Shown: positions 6,909 to 15,206, counted from the first letter of the stretch. The stretch: 19,417 nucleotides of DNA from Ignavibacteriota bacterium (GCA_025357895.1 JANYLL010000129.1:1-19417); one strand, 5' to 3'. Notes: generated by a model from the sequence alone, not told the origin. Program-made: numbers and translations.

Positions 6909-8519
6909 TTAATGTCGAATGATCAGGGGCTGAGTAAAGACTCCTTTATAATCCTGATAGGAAAAAAATAACTTGGTTATATAGATGCCGGTGGGCAGAG
7001 GGGTAATATTTATCGTAGCAGTATTGCCTTCTAAACTATACGGAGGAAAAAATTCTATGCCCAATAGATTGTAAAATTGTGCTTCGTGAACGAATTGCTC
7101 TCCCCACATTTGCAAATGAACAACATCTGTCGAAGGATTTGGAAAAATGGCAAAAGAATTCGCAGCTCCCAAAAATGAATTGGTAGGAGTTATTCCGTTG
7201 GCAGCACCAGTAAGTTTGACTACCCAGTAATCGGTATTGCCATGATTACCAGTAACATCTCCATCGTTCGATGTCGCTGATCCTGCAATAATAAAGCTAT
7301 TATCGCCTGTAATAATAACGGATGCACCTTCATCATTACCCGAACCACCCAGGCATTTTTGCCAAACCAACGATCCTGTGTTATTTACTTTTAGGAGCCA
7401 AGCATCACTCTGTCCGCCATGATTGCCGGAAACATCACCATCATTGGAACTTGTAGTCCCGCAAATTACATATCCACTATCCGAAGTTTCCTTCAGCGAC
7501 CATGCTAATTCCGAATGTGACCCCCCGAAGCATTTCTGCCATACTAGATCACCAGTTGCTGTAGTCTTTATTACCCAAACATCACTTTGTCCATGATTTC
7601 CTGAGAGAGTACTGTCATTCGAGTTAGTTACTCCAGCTGCTACAAATCCTCCATCGCGGCTTTGAATTAAAGAAAATAGTTGGTCACTTGCCGTACCACC
7701 GACGCATTTGTGCCACTGAACTGTTCCATACTTGTTAATTTTTACAAGCCAGCCATCGTTTCCGCCGCCGTGATTCTGCGATGCGTCACCATCATTAGAT
7801 GTCGTACAACCTGCAAATGCATAACCGCTATCAGCAGTTTGAATAATGGAATATGAAGAAGAAATTCCATCAGTAATACTACCATAACATTGGTACCATT
7901 GCATGATGCCTGTCGAATCAAGCTTTATTACAATAGCATGTCCAGGACCGAACGGATAATCACACCCTTCGATTCCAAATTCTCCATATCCTGAAATTAC
8001 ATATCCACGATCAAATGTTGGTATAATTGAAAATGGCACGGTTGATGGAGCGTTGTGAGTCGATCCAAAATTTTTCTGCCAAAGAATATTTCCCGAAGAA
8101 TCGATCTTCAGTATCCATGCATCGCCTGAAGCTACATTCCTGTACTTATTTCCTATAACGTCTCCATCGCTGGATTGCGTTGTTCCGGTGACTACAAATC
8201 CTTTGTCGTTTGTTTCAATGATACACCATGCTTTGTCGGGTTTTGTACCCCCATAACTTTTTTCCCAAATGATTTCGCCGCCTAAGGAAAGTCTTACTAT
8301 CCAAAAATCGCCATTTCCATGATTGAAGGACACATCTCCGTCATTTGAACTGGTAATTCCGCATACCATATATCCTCCGGTTTTAATTGCCGTTATGCAA
8401 TATGCATGGTCAACATCGATACCGCCCAAACTTTTTTGCCATTGGATATGAGGAGGTGTTTGAGCAAAGGCAGAATTATAAAAAAGATTAAGTATCAAAA
8501 AAAAATAATTTTTTTTCAT
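6909..8519 (-). CDS. Secreted seven-repeat beta-propeller protein with type IX sorting tail
   Basis: A signal peptide (MKKNYFFLILNLFYNSAFA, cut before Q) is followed by seven repeats of about 58-62 residues spanning residues 25-436. Each repeat reads roughly W(Q/E)K-x-GG ... GGYVVxGxTxSNDGDVxGNHG ... DxWxVKxxxxGx, which suggests one blade per repeat of a seven-bladed beta-propeller. Repeat 3 is degenerate and lacks the SNDGD...NHG loop. The last 85 residues start FAIFPNPSTDVVHLQ and have the layout of a type A sorting domain of the type IX secretion system, with strand, turn (LPTGIYITK) and a final basic strand. The protein is therefore likely exported across the outer membrane and anchored or released. 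No enzymatic motif is visible; the Asp/Asn-rich loops could bind calcium. The ATG at 8519 is fixed by the signal peptide. Confidence 0.85.
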   Translation of the reverse strand: MKKNYFFLILNLFYNSAFAQTPPHIQWQKSLGGIDVDHAYCITAIKTGGYMVCGITSSNDGDVSFNHGNGDFWIVRLSLGGEIIWEKSYGGTKPDKAWCIIETNDKGFVVTGTTQSSDGDVIGNKYRNVASGDAWILKIDSSGNILWQKNFGSTHNAPSTVPFSIIPTFDRGYVISGYGEFGIEGCDYPFGPGHAIVIKLDSTGIMQWYQCYGSITDGISSSYSIIQTADSGYAFAGCTTSNDGDASQNHGGGNDGWLVKINKYGTVQWHKCVGGTASDQLFSLIQSRDGGFVAAGVTNSNDSTLSGNHGQSDVWVIKTTATGDLVWQKCFGGSHSELAWSLKETSDSGYVICGTTSSNDGDVSGNHGGQSDAWLLKVNNTGSLVWQKCLGGSGNDEGASVIITGDNSFIIAGSATSNDGDVTGNHGNTDYWVVKLTGAANGITPTNSFLGAANSFAIFPNPSTDVVHLQMWGEQFVHEAQFYNLLGIEFFPPYSLEGNTATINITPLPTGIYITKLFFSYQDYKGVFTQPLIIRH

Positions 8520-8553
8520 GAAATTAATTGCCTCTATATATTAAAAGAGCAAA

Positions 8554-8588
8554 ACCAGCCCCTACACAAAAAAAGTGCAGTGGCTGGT
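8554..8588 (-). terminator. Probable intrinsic terminator after the cysteine-rich gene
   Basis: On the minus strand a 14-base stem (8588-8575 with 8567-8554), with one mismatch and one G-U pair, encloses a loop of seven U and is followed by UUUUGCUCUUUU. It lies 36 bases after the stop of the cysteine-rich gene and just before the next minus-strand gene. Confidence 0.65.
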
Positions 8589-8624
8589 ATAAAGAACAGA
8601 AATGCGCTGTCTTAATTCCAACAT

Positions 8625-9174
8625 TTATGGTATGTCAATTATAGCTGATTGACATGGATTTTGACAGATTGTGCCACAGTGAGCGATAAGTCTGATAAAA
8701 AACCTTTGAGGTGAACCACTTCCGCAAATACGGAATGTTGGTTGGTCAGTAGCAGACATTCCAACACAAGGAATTGGTCCAGATGCATTTTTCCAAACAA
8801 CTTGCTTGCGTACAGTGTCGCAAACACCTGTCGATAATGATCCAAGTATAAAATCCCCTGAAGGAGAGCACACACTAAAGCAGTCGACAGAGCCAACTTC
8901 AAAAGATTGAGGTTGTTCTACACCATCACAAGAAGCTATTGTGACTGTAAAACATTGATCACATTGGTTTCCAACATAATCTGGCCCCACAAGACAAGTC
9001 GCGGAATTACAGGGCTGATGATTTAGCGCGCTAAGTGAAATAATAGTAAAGCATCCAGATTGTTGGGTAACTGTTTGTGCAAGGAGTGCATTGCTTATAC
9101 AAAGAATTATTGCAAATATAGATACTGCAAATGCATCACGTAACTTAGAACTAATTAGATTTTTGATAAGGCAT
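8625..9174 (-). CDS. Cysteine-rich exported protein, start out of frame or non-AUG
   Basis: Unrecognised family. The minus-strand frame ending at 8625 stays open back to 9173 and includes a convincing signal peptide: SSKLRDAFAVSIFAIIL followed by CISNALLA and a cut before QT. The frame contains no ATG, GTG or TTG before the signal peptide; the first is a GTG at 8990, well inside the mature protein. An ATG at 9174-9172 sits one base out of frame and hits a stop after seven codons. Removing one A from the AAAAA at 9164-9160, or one C from the CC after the ATG, would join it to the signal peptide. The mature protein of about 150 residues has 14 cysteines, several as QCDQC, DCFSVC and ICQNPC, suggesting disulfides outside the cytoplasm. 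It has no sorting tail. Options are a sequence error, a decayed gene, or an ATT start at 9155. Confidence 0.65.
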
Positions 9175-9264
9175 TAATGGTTTAATGAAATAGAAATAAC
9201 ATTTGCGATTATAAAGTCCAGAACACTGAACTTCAAACCGTAATACAAAAATACCTAAAATGAA

Positions 9265-9669
9265 TTAGCGATGGTTGGATTTTTTCCGCAAAATCTTGGA
9301 TTTTTTAGTCAAAGTAGTGTGCTCTTTCCTAAAATCACTTGGAGATAGATTAAAATTTTTACGAAAAGCTCGGCTAAAATAGGCAGGATCGTCAAACCCA
9401 CATAACTGAGCAATATAATTCACTGGCTCAAAAGTTTCCTGCAATATTTGTGCTGCCATGTCCAAACGAGAAAGCTGCACATAATGAATTATTGTACAAC
9501 CTTTCCATTCCAAAAACATTCTTTCCAAAGTCTGGAGACTGATGGCTGCGGCGTCTGCAATCTCTGTAACTGAAAGAGAATTACGATTGAGATGTAACCC
9601 TATATAATCCAATACTAGATCTAATTCTTTTCGTGGCGCATCTTTTTCCATTTCGATGGCTCCTTCCAT
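9265..9669 (-). CDS. Small AraC-type transcriptional regulator (DNA-binding domain only)
   Basis: The 134 residues are almost entirely an AraC/XylS DNA-binding domain. The first helix-turn-helix is LSVTEIADAAAISLQTLERMF (about 32-52), the linker helix is SRLDMAAQILQ, and the second is YIAQLCGFDDPAYFSRAFRKNFNLSPSDFRK (85-115), which is the family signature. The tail is strongly basic. No effector-binding or dimerisation domain is present, unlike AraC itself (about 290 residues), so the protein acts alone like SoxS/MarA-type regulators, or with a partner. The start is ATG 9669; ATG 9651 is an alternative. A direct repeat pair and a TATAAT box lie upstream (see 9704-9754), which suggests autoregulation. 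Neighbours on the same strand are dcd upstream and the cysteine-rich gene downstream, each separated by over 90 bases. Confidence 0.92.
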   Translation of the reverse strand: MEGAIEMEKDAPRKELDLVLDYIGLHLNRNSLSVTEIADAAAISLQTLERMFLEWKGCTIIHYVQLSRLDMAAQILQETFEPVNYIAQLCGFDDPAYFSRAFRKNFNLSPSDFRKEHTTLTKKSKILRKKSNHR

Positions 9670-9703
9670 AATATTAAGAACTTTTATCTAAGAATACATT
9701 GTA

Positions 9704-9709
9704 ATTATA
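9704..9709 (-). promoter_or_regulatory. Possible -10 box of the AraC-type gene
   Basis: TATAAT on the minus strand, 34 bases upstream of the ATG at 9669. The sequence 16 bases further upstream (TTTAGC) is a poor -35 but coincides with the promoter-proximal copy of the direct repeat at 9726-9734, as expected for an activator-dependent promoter. Confidence 0.45.
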
Positions 9710-9725
9710 ACATGAGCTTTTGACG

Positions 9726-9754
9726 GCTAAACTAAAGTTGATCTTGCTAAACTA
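9726..9754. promoter_or_regulatory. Paired direct repeat, candidate AraC-type operator
   Basis: GCTAAACTA occurs at 9726-9734 and again at 9746-9754 in the same orientation, 20 bases start to start, which is about two helical turns. AraC-family proteins classically bind two direct half-sites spaced in this way. The pair ends 57 bases upstream of the AraC-type gene. Confidence 0.55.
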
Positions 9755-9814
9755 CGGAAGTCTTAAAGACTAGTAATACTATATTCAATGCAAAAGTTCT
9801 TTCATTGTGGTCAT

Positions 9815-10372
9815 TTATTTCCACCTTCCAGCCGCTGTATCATAATTCTTAAACATCATTGATTCGACAGGCTTGACCGTACGGGCATTATATTTCGCAT
9901 TGGCTTTTGTTGCGTAGGGCACGAGGCAATCACCTTTGACCTCGAAATAAATGAGCTGACCGATAGGCATTCCTGCATAAATACGAACGGGCTGCTTGAC
10001 GGAAATTTCCAACGTCCAGGTATTGCAAAAACCTACATCACCTTTGCCCGCAGTGGCATGAATATCAATGCCAAGCCTGCCGACGCTCGATTTGCCTTCT
10101 AAGAAAGGAACATGGGCATGAGTTTCAGTATATTCTTCGGTTACGCCGAGGTAGAGCGTATCGGTCCGGAGAACATATCCTTCATCGGGGATAGTAAAAT
10201 ATTCGATCTCATTATGCTCTCTTGCATCAAGGACCTGCGTTTTATAAATTGCAAGCACGGCACCAAGATGCACATCATAACTATTCGAGCCAAGGCAATC
10301 GCGGCGGTACGGTTCGATGACGATCGTTTTTGCTTCGATCGCTTCTAAAATATCTTTATCGGTTAATATCAT
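9815..10372 (-). CDS. dcd: dCTP deaminase
   Basis: The enzyme deaminates dCTP to dUTP in the cytosol, feeding thymidylate synthesis after dUTPase action. The family core is visible: GKSSVGRLGIDIHATAG at residues 93-109, where the Ser-Ser-x-x-Arg motif binds the triphosphate, and WTLEI at 119-123, where Glu122 corresponds to the catalytic glutamate of the trimeric Dcd enzymes. The N-terminal ILTDKDILEAI and IEPYRRDCLGSNSYDVHLG (residues 19-37) match the family start. A C-terminal AKYNARTVKP segment is likely the nucleotide-covering lid. At 185 residues it is of normal length. Whether it also has dUTPase activity, as some archaeal members do, cannot be told. The ATG at 10372 starts right at the conserved N-terminus. 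It is separated from the upstream minus-strand gene by a 271-base repeat-bearing gap. Confidence 0.95.
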   Translation of the reverse strand: MILTDKDILEAIEAKTIVIEPYRRDCLGSNSYDVHLGAVLAIYKTQVLDAREHNEIEYFTIPDEGYVLRTDTLYLGVTEEYTETHAHVPFLEGKSSVGRLGIDIHATAGKGDVGFCNTWTLEISVKQPVRIYAGMPIGQLIYFEVKGDCLVPYATKANAKYNARTVKPVESMMFKNYDTAAGRWK

Positions 10373-10379
10373 GAATTAC

Positions 10380-10650
10380 GAATTGAGAATTGAGAATGGA
10401 GAACGAGGAAAGTGATTCAAAAATTTCTTTTTTGGAATTTTTGGTATTAAAGTCTTTTGAATTAGTATGTCATTCCGAACGGAGATTTTTTGCATGAAGT
10501 GCAAAAAAATGATGTGAGGAATCCCGTGATGTATTGTAGCACGTTACATTCTGGTAGTCCTCAGGGGATTCCTCAGTTGCCTTATTCGCTAAAGCGAATT
10601 TCGGCTCCTTCGGAATGACATTAAATCCAAAGATACCCAGTTCTCAATTC
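10380..10650. repeat. Outer inverted repeat around the dcd upstream region
   Basis: GAATTGAGAA at 10380-10389 is repeated exactly in inverted orientation at 10641-10650. The two arms enclose the palindromic element at 10469-10619. The right arm contains the stop codon of the ASH gene (10644-10646). The left arm is followed by a second, offset GAATTGAGAAT-like copy. This could be the boundary of a small mobile or repetitive unit. Confidence 0.45.
10469..10619. repeat. Palindromic repeat element (151 bases)
   Basis: The element begins GTCATTCCGAACGGAG and ends CTCCTTCGGAATGAC, which are inverted copies with one extra base. Inside it lie a stem GCATGAAGTGC-type region near the left, an AGGAATCCC...GGGGATTCCT pair (about 10518-10571), and a perfect 7-base hairpin ATTCGCT-AA-AGCGAAT (10583-10598). 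The right third recurs at 17409-17461. No open reading frame is present, so this is a REP/MITE-like non-coding repeat. It lies between dcd and the giant ASH gene. Confidence 0.8.
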
Positions 10651-13600
10651 AAGATGATCATCGTCCCTCTATTTTCATATTCCAGACTCTTCAGAACATA
10701 AATATATTCTCCGCTCGGTATTCCTTCAGTTGAAAATCTTGCACTGTGTTTTCCTTTTGTCTGGTTATCATCAACTATCGTGCGGATATGTCTGCCAAGC
10801 GCATCATAAATATTGAGATGCACTCGTCCGGTTAAACCGATCTCATAGTCTATATGAGCAGTTGAGGAGATAGGATTAGGTGTGATCCTAGAAACAGAAT
10901 AATTTCCTTTCGCGATTATTCCGCCGCGATAATTTCCGCAATCAGTGACGACGAATAAGCCGCTTGAGGAAAAGATATTTGCTGTGTTTTGCGGATCGCT
11001 CGATGATACAAAGATTCTTGTCGAATCAACCGGTCCAAGCAATGCCTCAGCTTGCAAAATAAATAGTGGGGATGCAAAGGGGATGATGCTTTTTCCCGAA
11101 CCTGTAATACGGATAATACTATCATGAGCAACGCGCTCGAATTTCATCTTGAATCCCGCTGAGAGCGTGCCGGCTGTCGTAATCGTATCATGGAAGAAAA
11201 CAATATGCGGATCGTAGGAAAGATCAACCCGAAAACTATCAAGATTAAAAAGCGCTAGATCTGTTCCGCTGATACTGAGGGGAATATCAATAAGATCGCC
11301 GACCCTAGCCTGCCGATCAGGAATACTATAACTGACTTGCGGGATTCCAAGCGGTGCAAAGACGCCTTTACCCAACAGTGAAATGAGAACTAATTTTTCC
11401 GGCGCATTAGCATCAATGCGCAATGTATCGGTATACGTAATAGCTCGTAACGGCATGAAGCTGACGATCTCATCAATAGAGGATTTAGGAGGAATTGTAA
11501 ATGTCGCTGAAGGCGTGGTAGTATAATTAGAAATACTATTGTTGATTCCGGTGATGAGAAGTGGATACGCTCCGGTGTCGGAAATTTTAAGGTGAAATTT
11601 TGGGGTTTGCCCAAGTCCGACATTTCCAAAACTAATTTGTGTTGTGCTCACCACTACATGAGCTTCCACACCTTCGCCGTGTAAGGATAGAGCTGCATTC
11701 TTAGAATTTTCTGTATGAAAAGTAAGCGTTCCTGAATCATCTGTTTCAGCATTCGGAAAATACGTAACCGAATAAGAAAGTTTTTCTCCCGGATTGACGA
11801 TTGCTTTAGCATTCGGAAAAACAGAAAATTTTCCTGTGATGGAAACACTATCGATCACTATCGCATCGGATGCAAGATTATTTGTTACTGTAATGGTGAT
11901 CACCGAGTCATGTGCCACACGCAGTTGTGAAAAATCAAGCAATGAGGATGATATCTGTAAACCGGGTTGAATTCCTCTTCCGCGTAAGAAGATCGTATCA
12001 AGATGATTTTCCCAGTTAAAGACGATCATCGACGTTTGCAAACCAAGAGCTGATGGAGTGAAAATTACCTTATCGGTATCGAATGCCAAACCTCCGATTG
12101 TTTGTGGCTGAGAGAGTATTATAAAATCAGGTGCGATCGTATTAATAATAATCGGCGATGCAGGGTATGTTCCCTTATTAAGAATAGCAAGTCGCAATGT
12201 ATCCGAACTTCCTTTTAGTACGTCTCCAAAATCAAATATCCTGGGATTAAATAAAAGATCGCTGATGCCGGCAGTACCGCGAAGAGTAACGATCTTCTTC
12301 TGCGTTCCGATCTTTATCGTATCTGTCGTTTCAAATGAACCTACAGAATCCGGTGCGAAAACAAAACATAATGTTACGGGAGCTGCAACAATAACGCTAT
12401 CGGGCAATTTACTTCGAGAACTTTGCGAAAGAGAAAAAACAGAATGTAGAGCATGTACTGAATCAGTTGCTACCATAAGCCCGTTACAGCTTGGATTTGT
12501 GAGGATCGTGCAGAGTGAATCTGTCGTTCCCAATTTAATAGTTTTGAAATCCAGAATGCTGTCGCTGATCGAAAGTATAGCACCAGGGCCGCCGATACCA
12601 TGCAAAGCGATTCGCGCCGTATCTCCGCAGGGAGAGAGGATGATCTCCAGCAAACCTAAAACCTGACCAGTATCTTTCGGTGAAAATGAAATGGATATAG
12701 GAAGGGCTAAACCATGTTTAATGACTTCGCCGATAATATTTGTAGCGCTAAAAGAGGCTGCACCGATAAAGTGATACGATAGTATCGTATCATCACCATA
12801 TCCAAAATTTTGTAATGTCGCTGAGATAGTACCTGTTTTGCCCGGACAAATTGTTCCGAATTCTCTTAGGATGGGAGGTATATTTGCCCGCTCCCTGACT
12901 CCGCGAAGAGCAAAGCGTGCAACAAAACAGCCGCTATCATATAAATTAATTCGTCCTTGCTCTAATGTGCCCAATTGTTTCGGTGTGAACCGAATAGAGA
13001 TCTCTTTGCTCTCATTGTTTGCCATTTTAAATGGCAAAGAGGGGTTGATGATCGAGAAGTTTTGTGATCCTTCAATTTTAATATCGGTAACGTTGATATC
13101 TCTTCCGCACATATTGGCGATAGTAATGTTTTTAACATTCGGAGTAAGATCGCAGCCATTGCCAAAATCCAAACTTGAATCGCTGAGAGTTATCTGCCCA
13201 ACTCCTAAGAGCCCTTGTAATGTGATATCTGCTTCACCACAGGGTGAGAGGGGGAAGCGAGCATTCACAGTATATCTGCCCGGTTCTGAAGGAGCAAAAT
13301 GGATCGTAAGAGAAACGGAATCATCCGGCAAAAGTGATTTAGGAAATGCTCCGTTGAGCAGAGAAAAAATATTATCTTTGGTGAAAACAGGTTTGCCAAG
13401 AATTACTTCTCTTCCACTTTTATTAACAAGAGTTATTGTCGTATCATGTGCTGCGCAACTTGCTCCAAGATCGAAGGCGGAGCTTCTTCCGGAAACATCA
13501 GGACCCAGAACCGTAATCGAAATAGGGATTAGCGTATCAATAAAGCAATTGGATTGATCTTGAAAATGCAACGCAGTTTCGAATGTTCCACAATCGCTTG

Positions 13601-15206
13601 TTTTGAATTGAATCTTAATTGCAAGACTGGAATCCGGTTTTACCGATGCCAGTCCTGATTGCGGAGAAAGTAATCTGAAACCCGAACCTCCGAGCAAAGC
13701 CAGTGCAGGATCCATCGAAAGAACGGATGTTCCTGTATTCTTTAAGAAGATCGTGGTATCAATAGTAATGTTCGATGGTGGTAAATGTATGGTGGAAAAC
13801 TGTATGCTGTTCGGAATATTGAATTGGGTGGTAATTCGCTTGCCTTGAAACACGATCTTCGTACTAAACGAACATTCTTTCGTGTTCGCAATCAGTGTTG
13901 TATTTATCGTCCCCGGTATTCCGGGAAGCACGGTGAATATGATCGGAATATTTTTTCCGAAATCGATTTTAAAAGGCACAGCAGGACTAATAATTTTAAT
14001 TCCTGCAGGTACGGAAAATTGTAGTGAGTTTATTGTTACGGCTTTTGTGCCGGTATTATATAATGTTGTTTGTCCGGGCCGATTAAGAGGTAAATCACAG
14101 GGAAGCAGATTACCAAGTTTGAAGATACTATCCTGGAATGCAACAGAAATTTTTTGAACCCGCAATTCAACCGGTATGCGGAGGATTCCACCGCAGACCG
14201 TAGTGCTTGGTACAATTAATACATCTTTATAGAATCCAGGCTTCATTGGTGAGGCATGAATATTAATGATGCCGATATGTGTAGAGTCCGGCGGCAGAGG
14301 AAAACCTGAAGTTGTGGCGCTGAAAATCGTCCCGCTTGCAAAAGAGACAGGGTCTATAACAACTTGTTCGGAGCCGCGATTAAGAATATGAATGCTTGTA
14401 TCGGCTGATAATGAACAGTCAAGATCGGGAAATATTATGCGCAATTCTTTCGATGCAAGCATGTAGCTTGCCGTTGTTCCGGTAACCGGAGACGTTGAAA
14501 TTGTAAGAGCTGCAGAAGAGACTAGCTTTCCTTCGCTACCTCCGCCGGCAAAATCATGAAAGGTATGTATTGTCGAATCATCATCAAAACTGTAATATGC
14601 TTTTAAGCCTGCTTCATTTCCAGCGAGTACCGTTTTGATCGATGCGAGGATTTCAGCGGAGGTTCTGGCGACACTCCAGATACGTAACTCATCAATATTT
14701 CCTATAAAGCTTACGCCGCTAAGATTGCTATGACCGATAAGTATCGAATCAGTTGAAGCTATCAACTTTGCAGCGTTCGTTTTTTGTGATGTCTTAAGAA
14801 CGCCGTTGATATAAATTCGAATGCTATCGTTAGGAGTAAATGTTACGGCATAATGATTCCAATTTTGGATATTTGTATTGGATGAAGTTACAACATTCGT
14901 TATTCCATTATTGAAGTGAAGCGAAACGATAAGCGAATCGCCGGATGAAAAGCCGATACTGAATGCACCGGTATCACCTTTACTTACTTGTTCAACTAAA
15001 CCGGAATGCGCAGCAGAAGAAGACGATTGCGCCCAGAATTCTATCGTGAAAGCTCCCGGGAGTGGCATATTTTTCGGAGTCGGTATCACTCCATAGGAAG
15101 AAGCATTTGGTATCGAAAGCATATTCTTTCCGCAATCCTGCGAAAAAACTTCTCTTGTCAAAGCAAGAGAAAAAAGCAAAAGAGAATATGTGACGATTCT
15201 TCGCAT
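10644..15206 (-). CDS. Giant surface protein: LamG-like domain, ten ASH-type modules, cohesin-like domain, type IX sorting tail
   Basis: The protein has 1520 residues. A signal peptide ends near residue 23 (LTREVFS-Q). A LamG/concanavalin-like domain (FTIEFWAQSSSS from about 48, INGVLKTSQ, IGNIDELRIWSVARTSAEI) spans about 45-235 and may bind carbohydrate. Ten immunoglobulin-like ASH (choice-of-anchor D) modules of about 100 residues follow from about 248 to 1280; each carries a DFG-x-x-like strand, a turn, and FxPxxxG. Modules 1-7 contain two or three cysteines each, and 8-10 none. A cohesin-like domain (PQVSYSIPDRQARVGDLIDIPLS ... VDLSYDPHIVFFH) covers about 1285-1420. The tail from about 1438 (ITPNPISSTAHIDYEI ... 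SGEYIYVLKS) is a type IX sorting domain. A role in adhesion or surface structure is inferred. Its ATG directly follows the stop of the OmpA-like gene (TAAATG), so translation is probably coupled. Confidence 0.88.
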   Translation of the reverse strand: MRRIVTYSLLLFSLALTREVFSQDCGKNMLSIPNASSYGVIPTPKNMPLPGAFTIEFWAQSSSSAAHSGLVEQVSKGDTGAFSIGFSSGDSLIVSLHFNNGITNVVTSSNTNIQNWNHYAVTFTPNDSIRIYINGVLKTSQKTNAAKLIASTDSILIGHSNLSGVSFIGNIDELRIWSVARTSAEILASIKTVLAGNEAGLKAYYSFDDDSTIHTFHDFAGGGSEGKLVSSAALTISTSPVTGTTASYMLASKELRIIFPDLDCSLSADTSIHILNRGSEQVVIDPVSFASGTIFSATTSGFPLPPDSTHIGIINIHASPMKPGFYKDVLIVPSTTVCGGILRIPVELRVQKISVAFQDSIFKLGNLLPCDLPLNRPGQTTLYNTGTKAVTINSLQFSVPAGIKIISPAVPFKIDFGKNIPIIFTVLPGIPGTINTTLIANTKECSFSTKIVFQGKRITTQFNIPNSIQFSTIHLPPSNITIDTTIFLKNTGTSVLSMDPALALLGGSGFRLLSPQSGLASVKPDSSLAIKIQFKTSDCGTFETALHFQDQSNCFIDTLIPISITVLGPDVSGRSSAFDLGASCAAHDTTITLVNKSGREVILGKPVFTKDNIFSLLNGAFPKSLLPDDSVSLTIHFAPSEPGRYTVNARFPLSPCGEADITLQGLLGVGQITLSDSSLDFGNGCDLTPNVKNITIANMCGRDINVTDIKIEGSQNFSIINPSLPFKMANNESKEISIRFTPKQLGTLEQGRINLYDSGCFVARFALRGVRERANIPPILREFGTICPGKTGTISATLQNFGYGDDTILSYHFIGAASFSATNIIGEVIKHGLALPISISFSPKDTGQVLGLLEIILSPCGDTARIALHGIGGPGAILSISDSILDFKTIKLGTTDSLCTILTNPSCNGLMVATDSVHALHSVFSLSQSSRSKLPDSVIVAAPVTLCFVFAPDSVGSFETTDTIKIGTQKKIVTLRGTAGISDLLFNPRIFDFGDVLKGSSDTLRLAILNKGTYPASPIIINTIAPDFIILSQPQTIGGLAFDTDKVIFTPSALGLQTSMIVFNWENHLDTIFLRGRGIQPGLQISSSLLDFSQLRVAHDSVITITVTNNLASDAIVIDSVSITGKFSVFPNAKAIVNPGEKLSYSVTYFPNAETDDSGTLTFHTENSKNAALSLHGEGVEAHVVVSTTQISFGNVGLGQTPKFHLKISDTGAYPLLITGINNSISNYTTTPSATFTIPPKSSIDEIVSFMPLRAITYTDTLRIDANAPEKLVLISLLGKGVFAPLGIPQVSYSIPDRQARVGDLIDIPLSISGTDLALFNLDSFRVDLSYDPHIVFFHDTITTAGTLSAGFKMKFERVAHDSIIRITGSGKSIIPFASPLFILQAEALLGPVDSTRIFVSSSDPQNTANIFSSSGLFVVTDCGNYRGGIIAKGNYSVSRITPNPISSTAHIDYEIGLTGRVHLNIYDALGRHIRTIVDDNQTKGKHSARFSTEGIPSGEYIYVLKSLEYENRGTMIILN

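Noticed and set aside
8639..8902. 87-codon frame overlapping the cysteine-rich gene
   Set aside because: It is another frame of the same region; the frame ending at 8625 has the signal peptide and a coherent cysteine pattern.
10380..10650. Insertion sequence between dcd and the ASH gene
   Set aside because: The inverted repeats are real, but there is no transposase frame and no clear target duplication, so I report it as a non-coding repeat only.
12265..13557. Long plus-strand frames (133 and 239 codons) inside the ASH gene
   Set aside because: They are antisense to a well-supported repetitive protein; their length reflects the codon bias of that gene.
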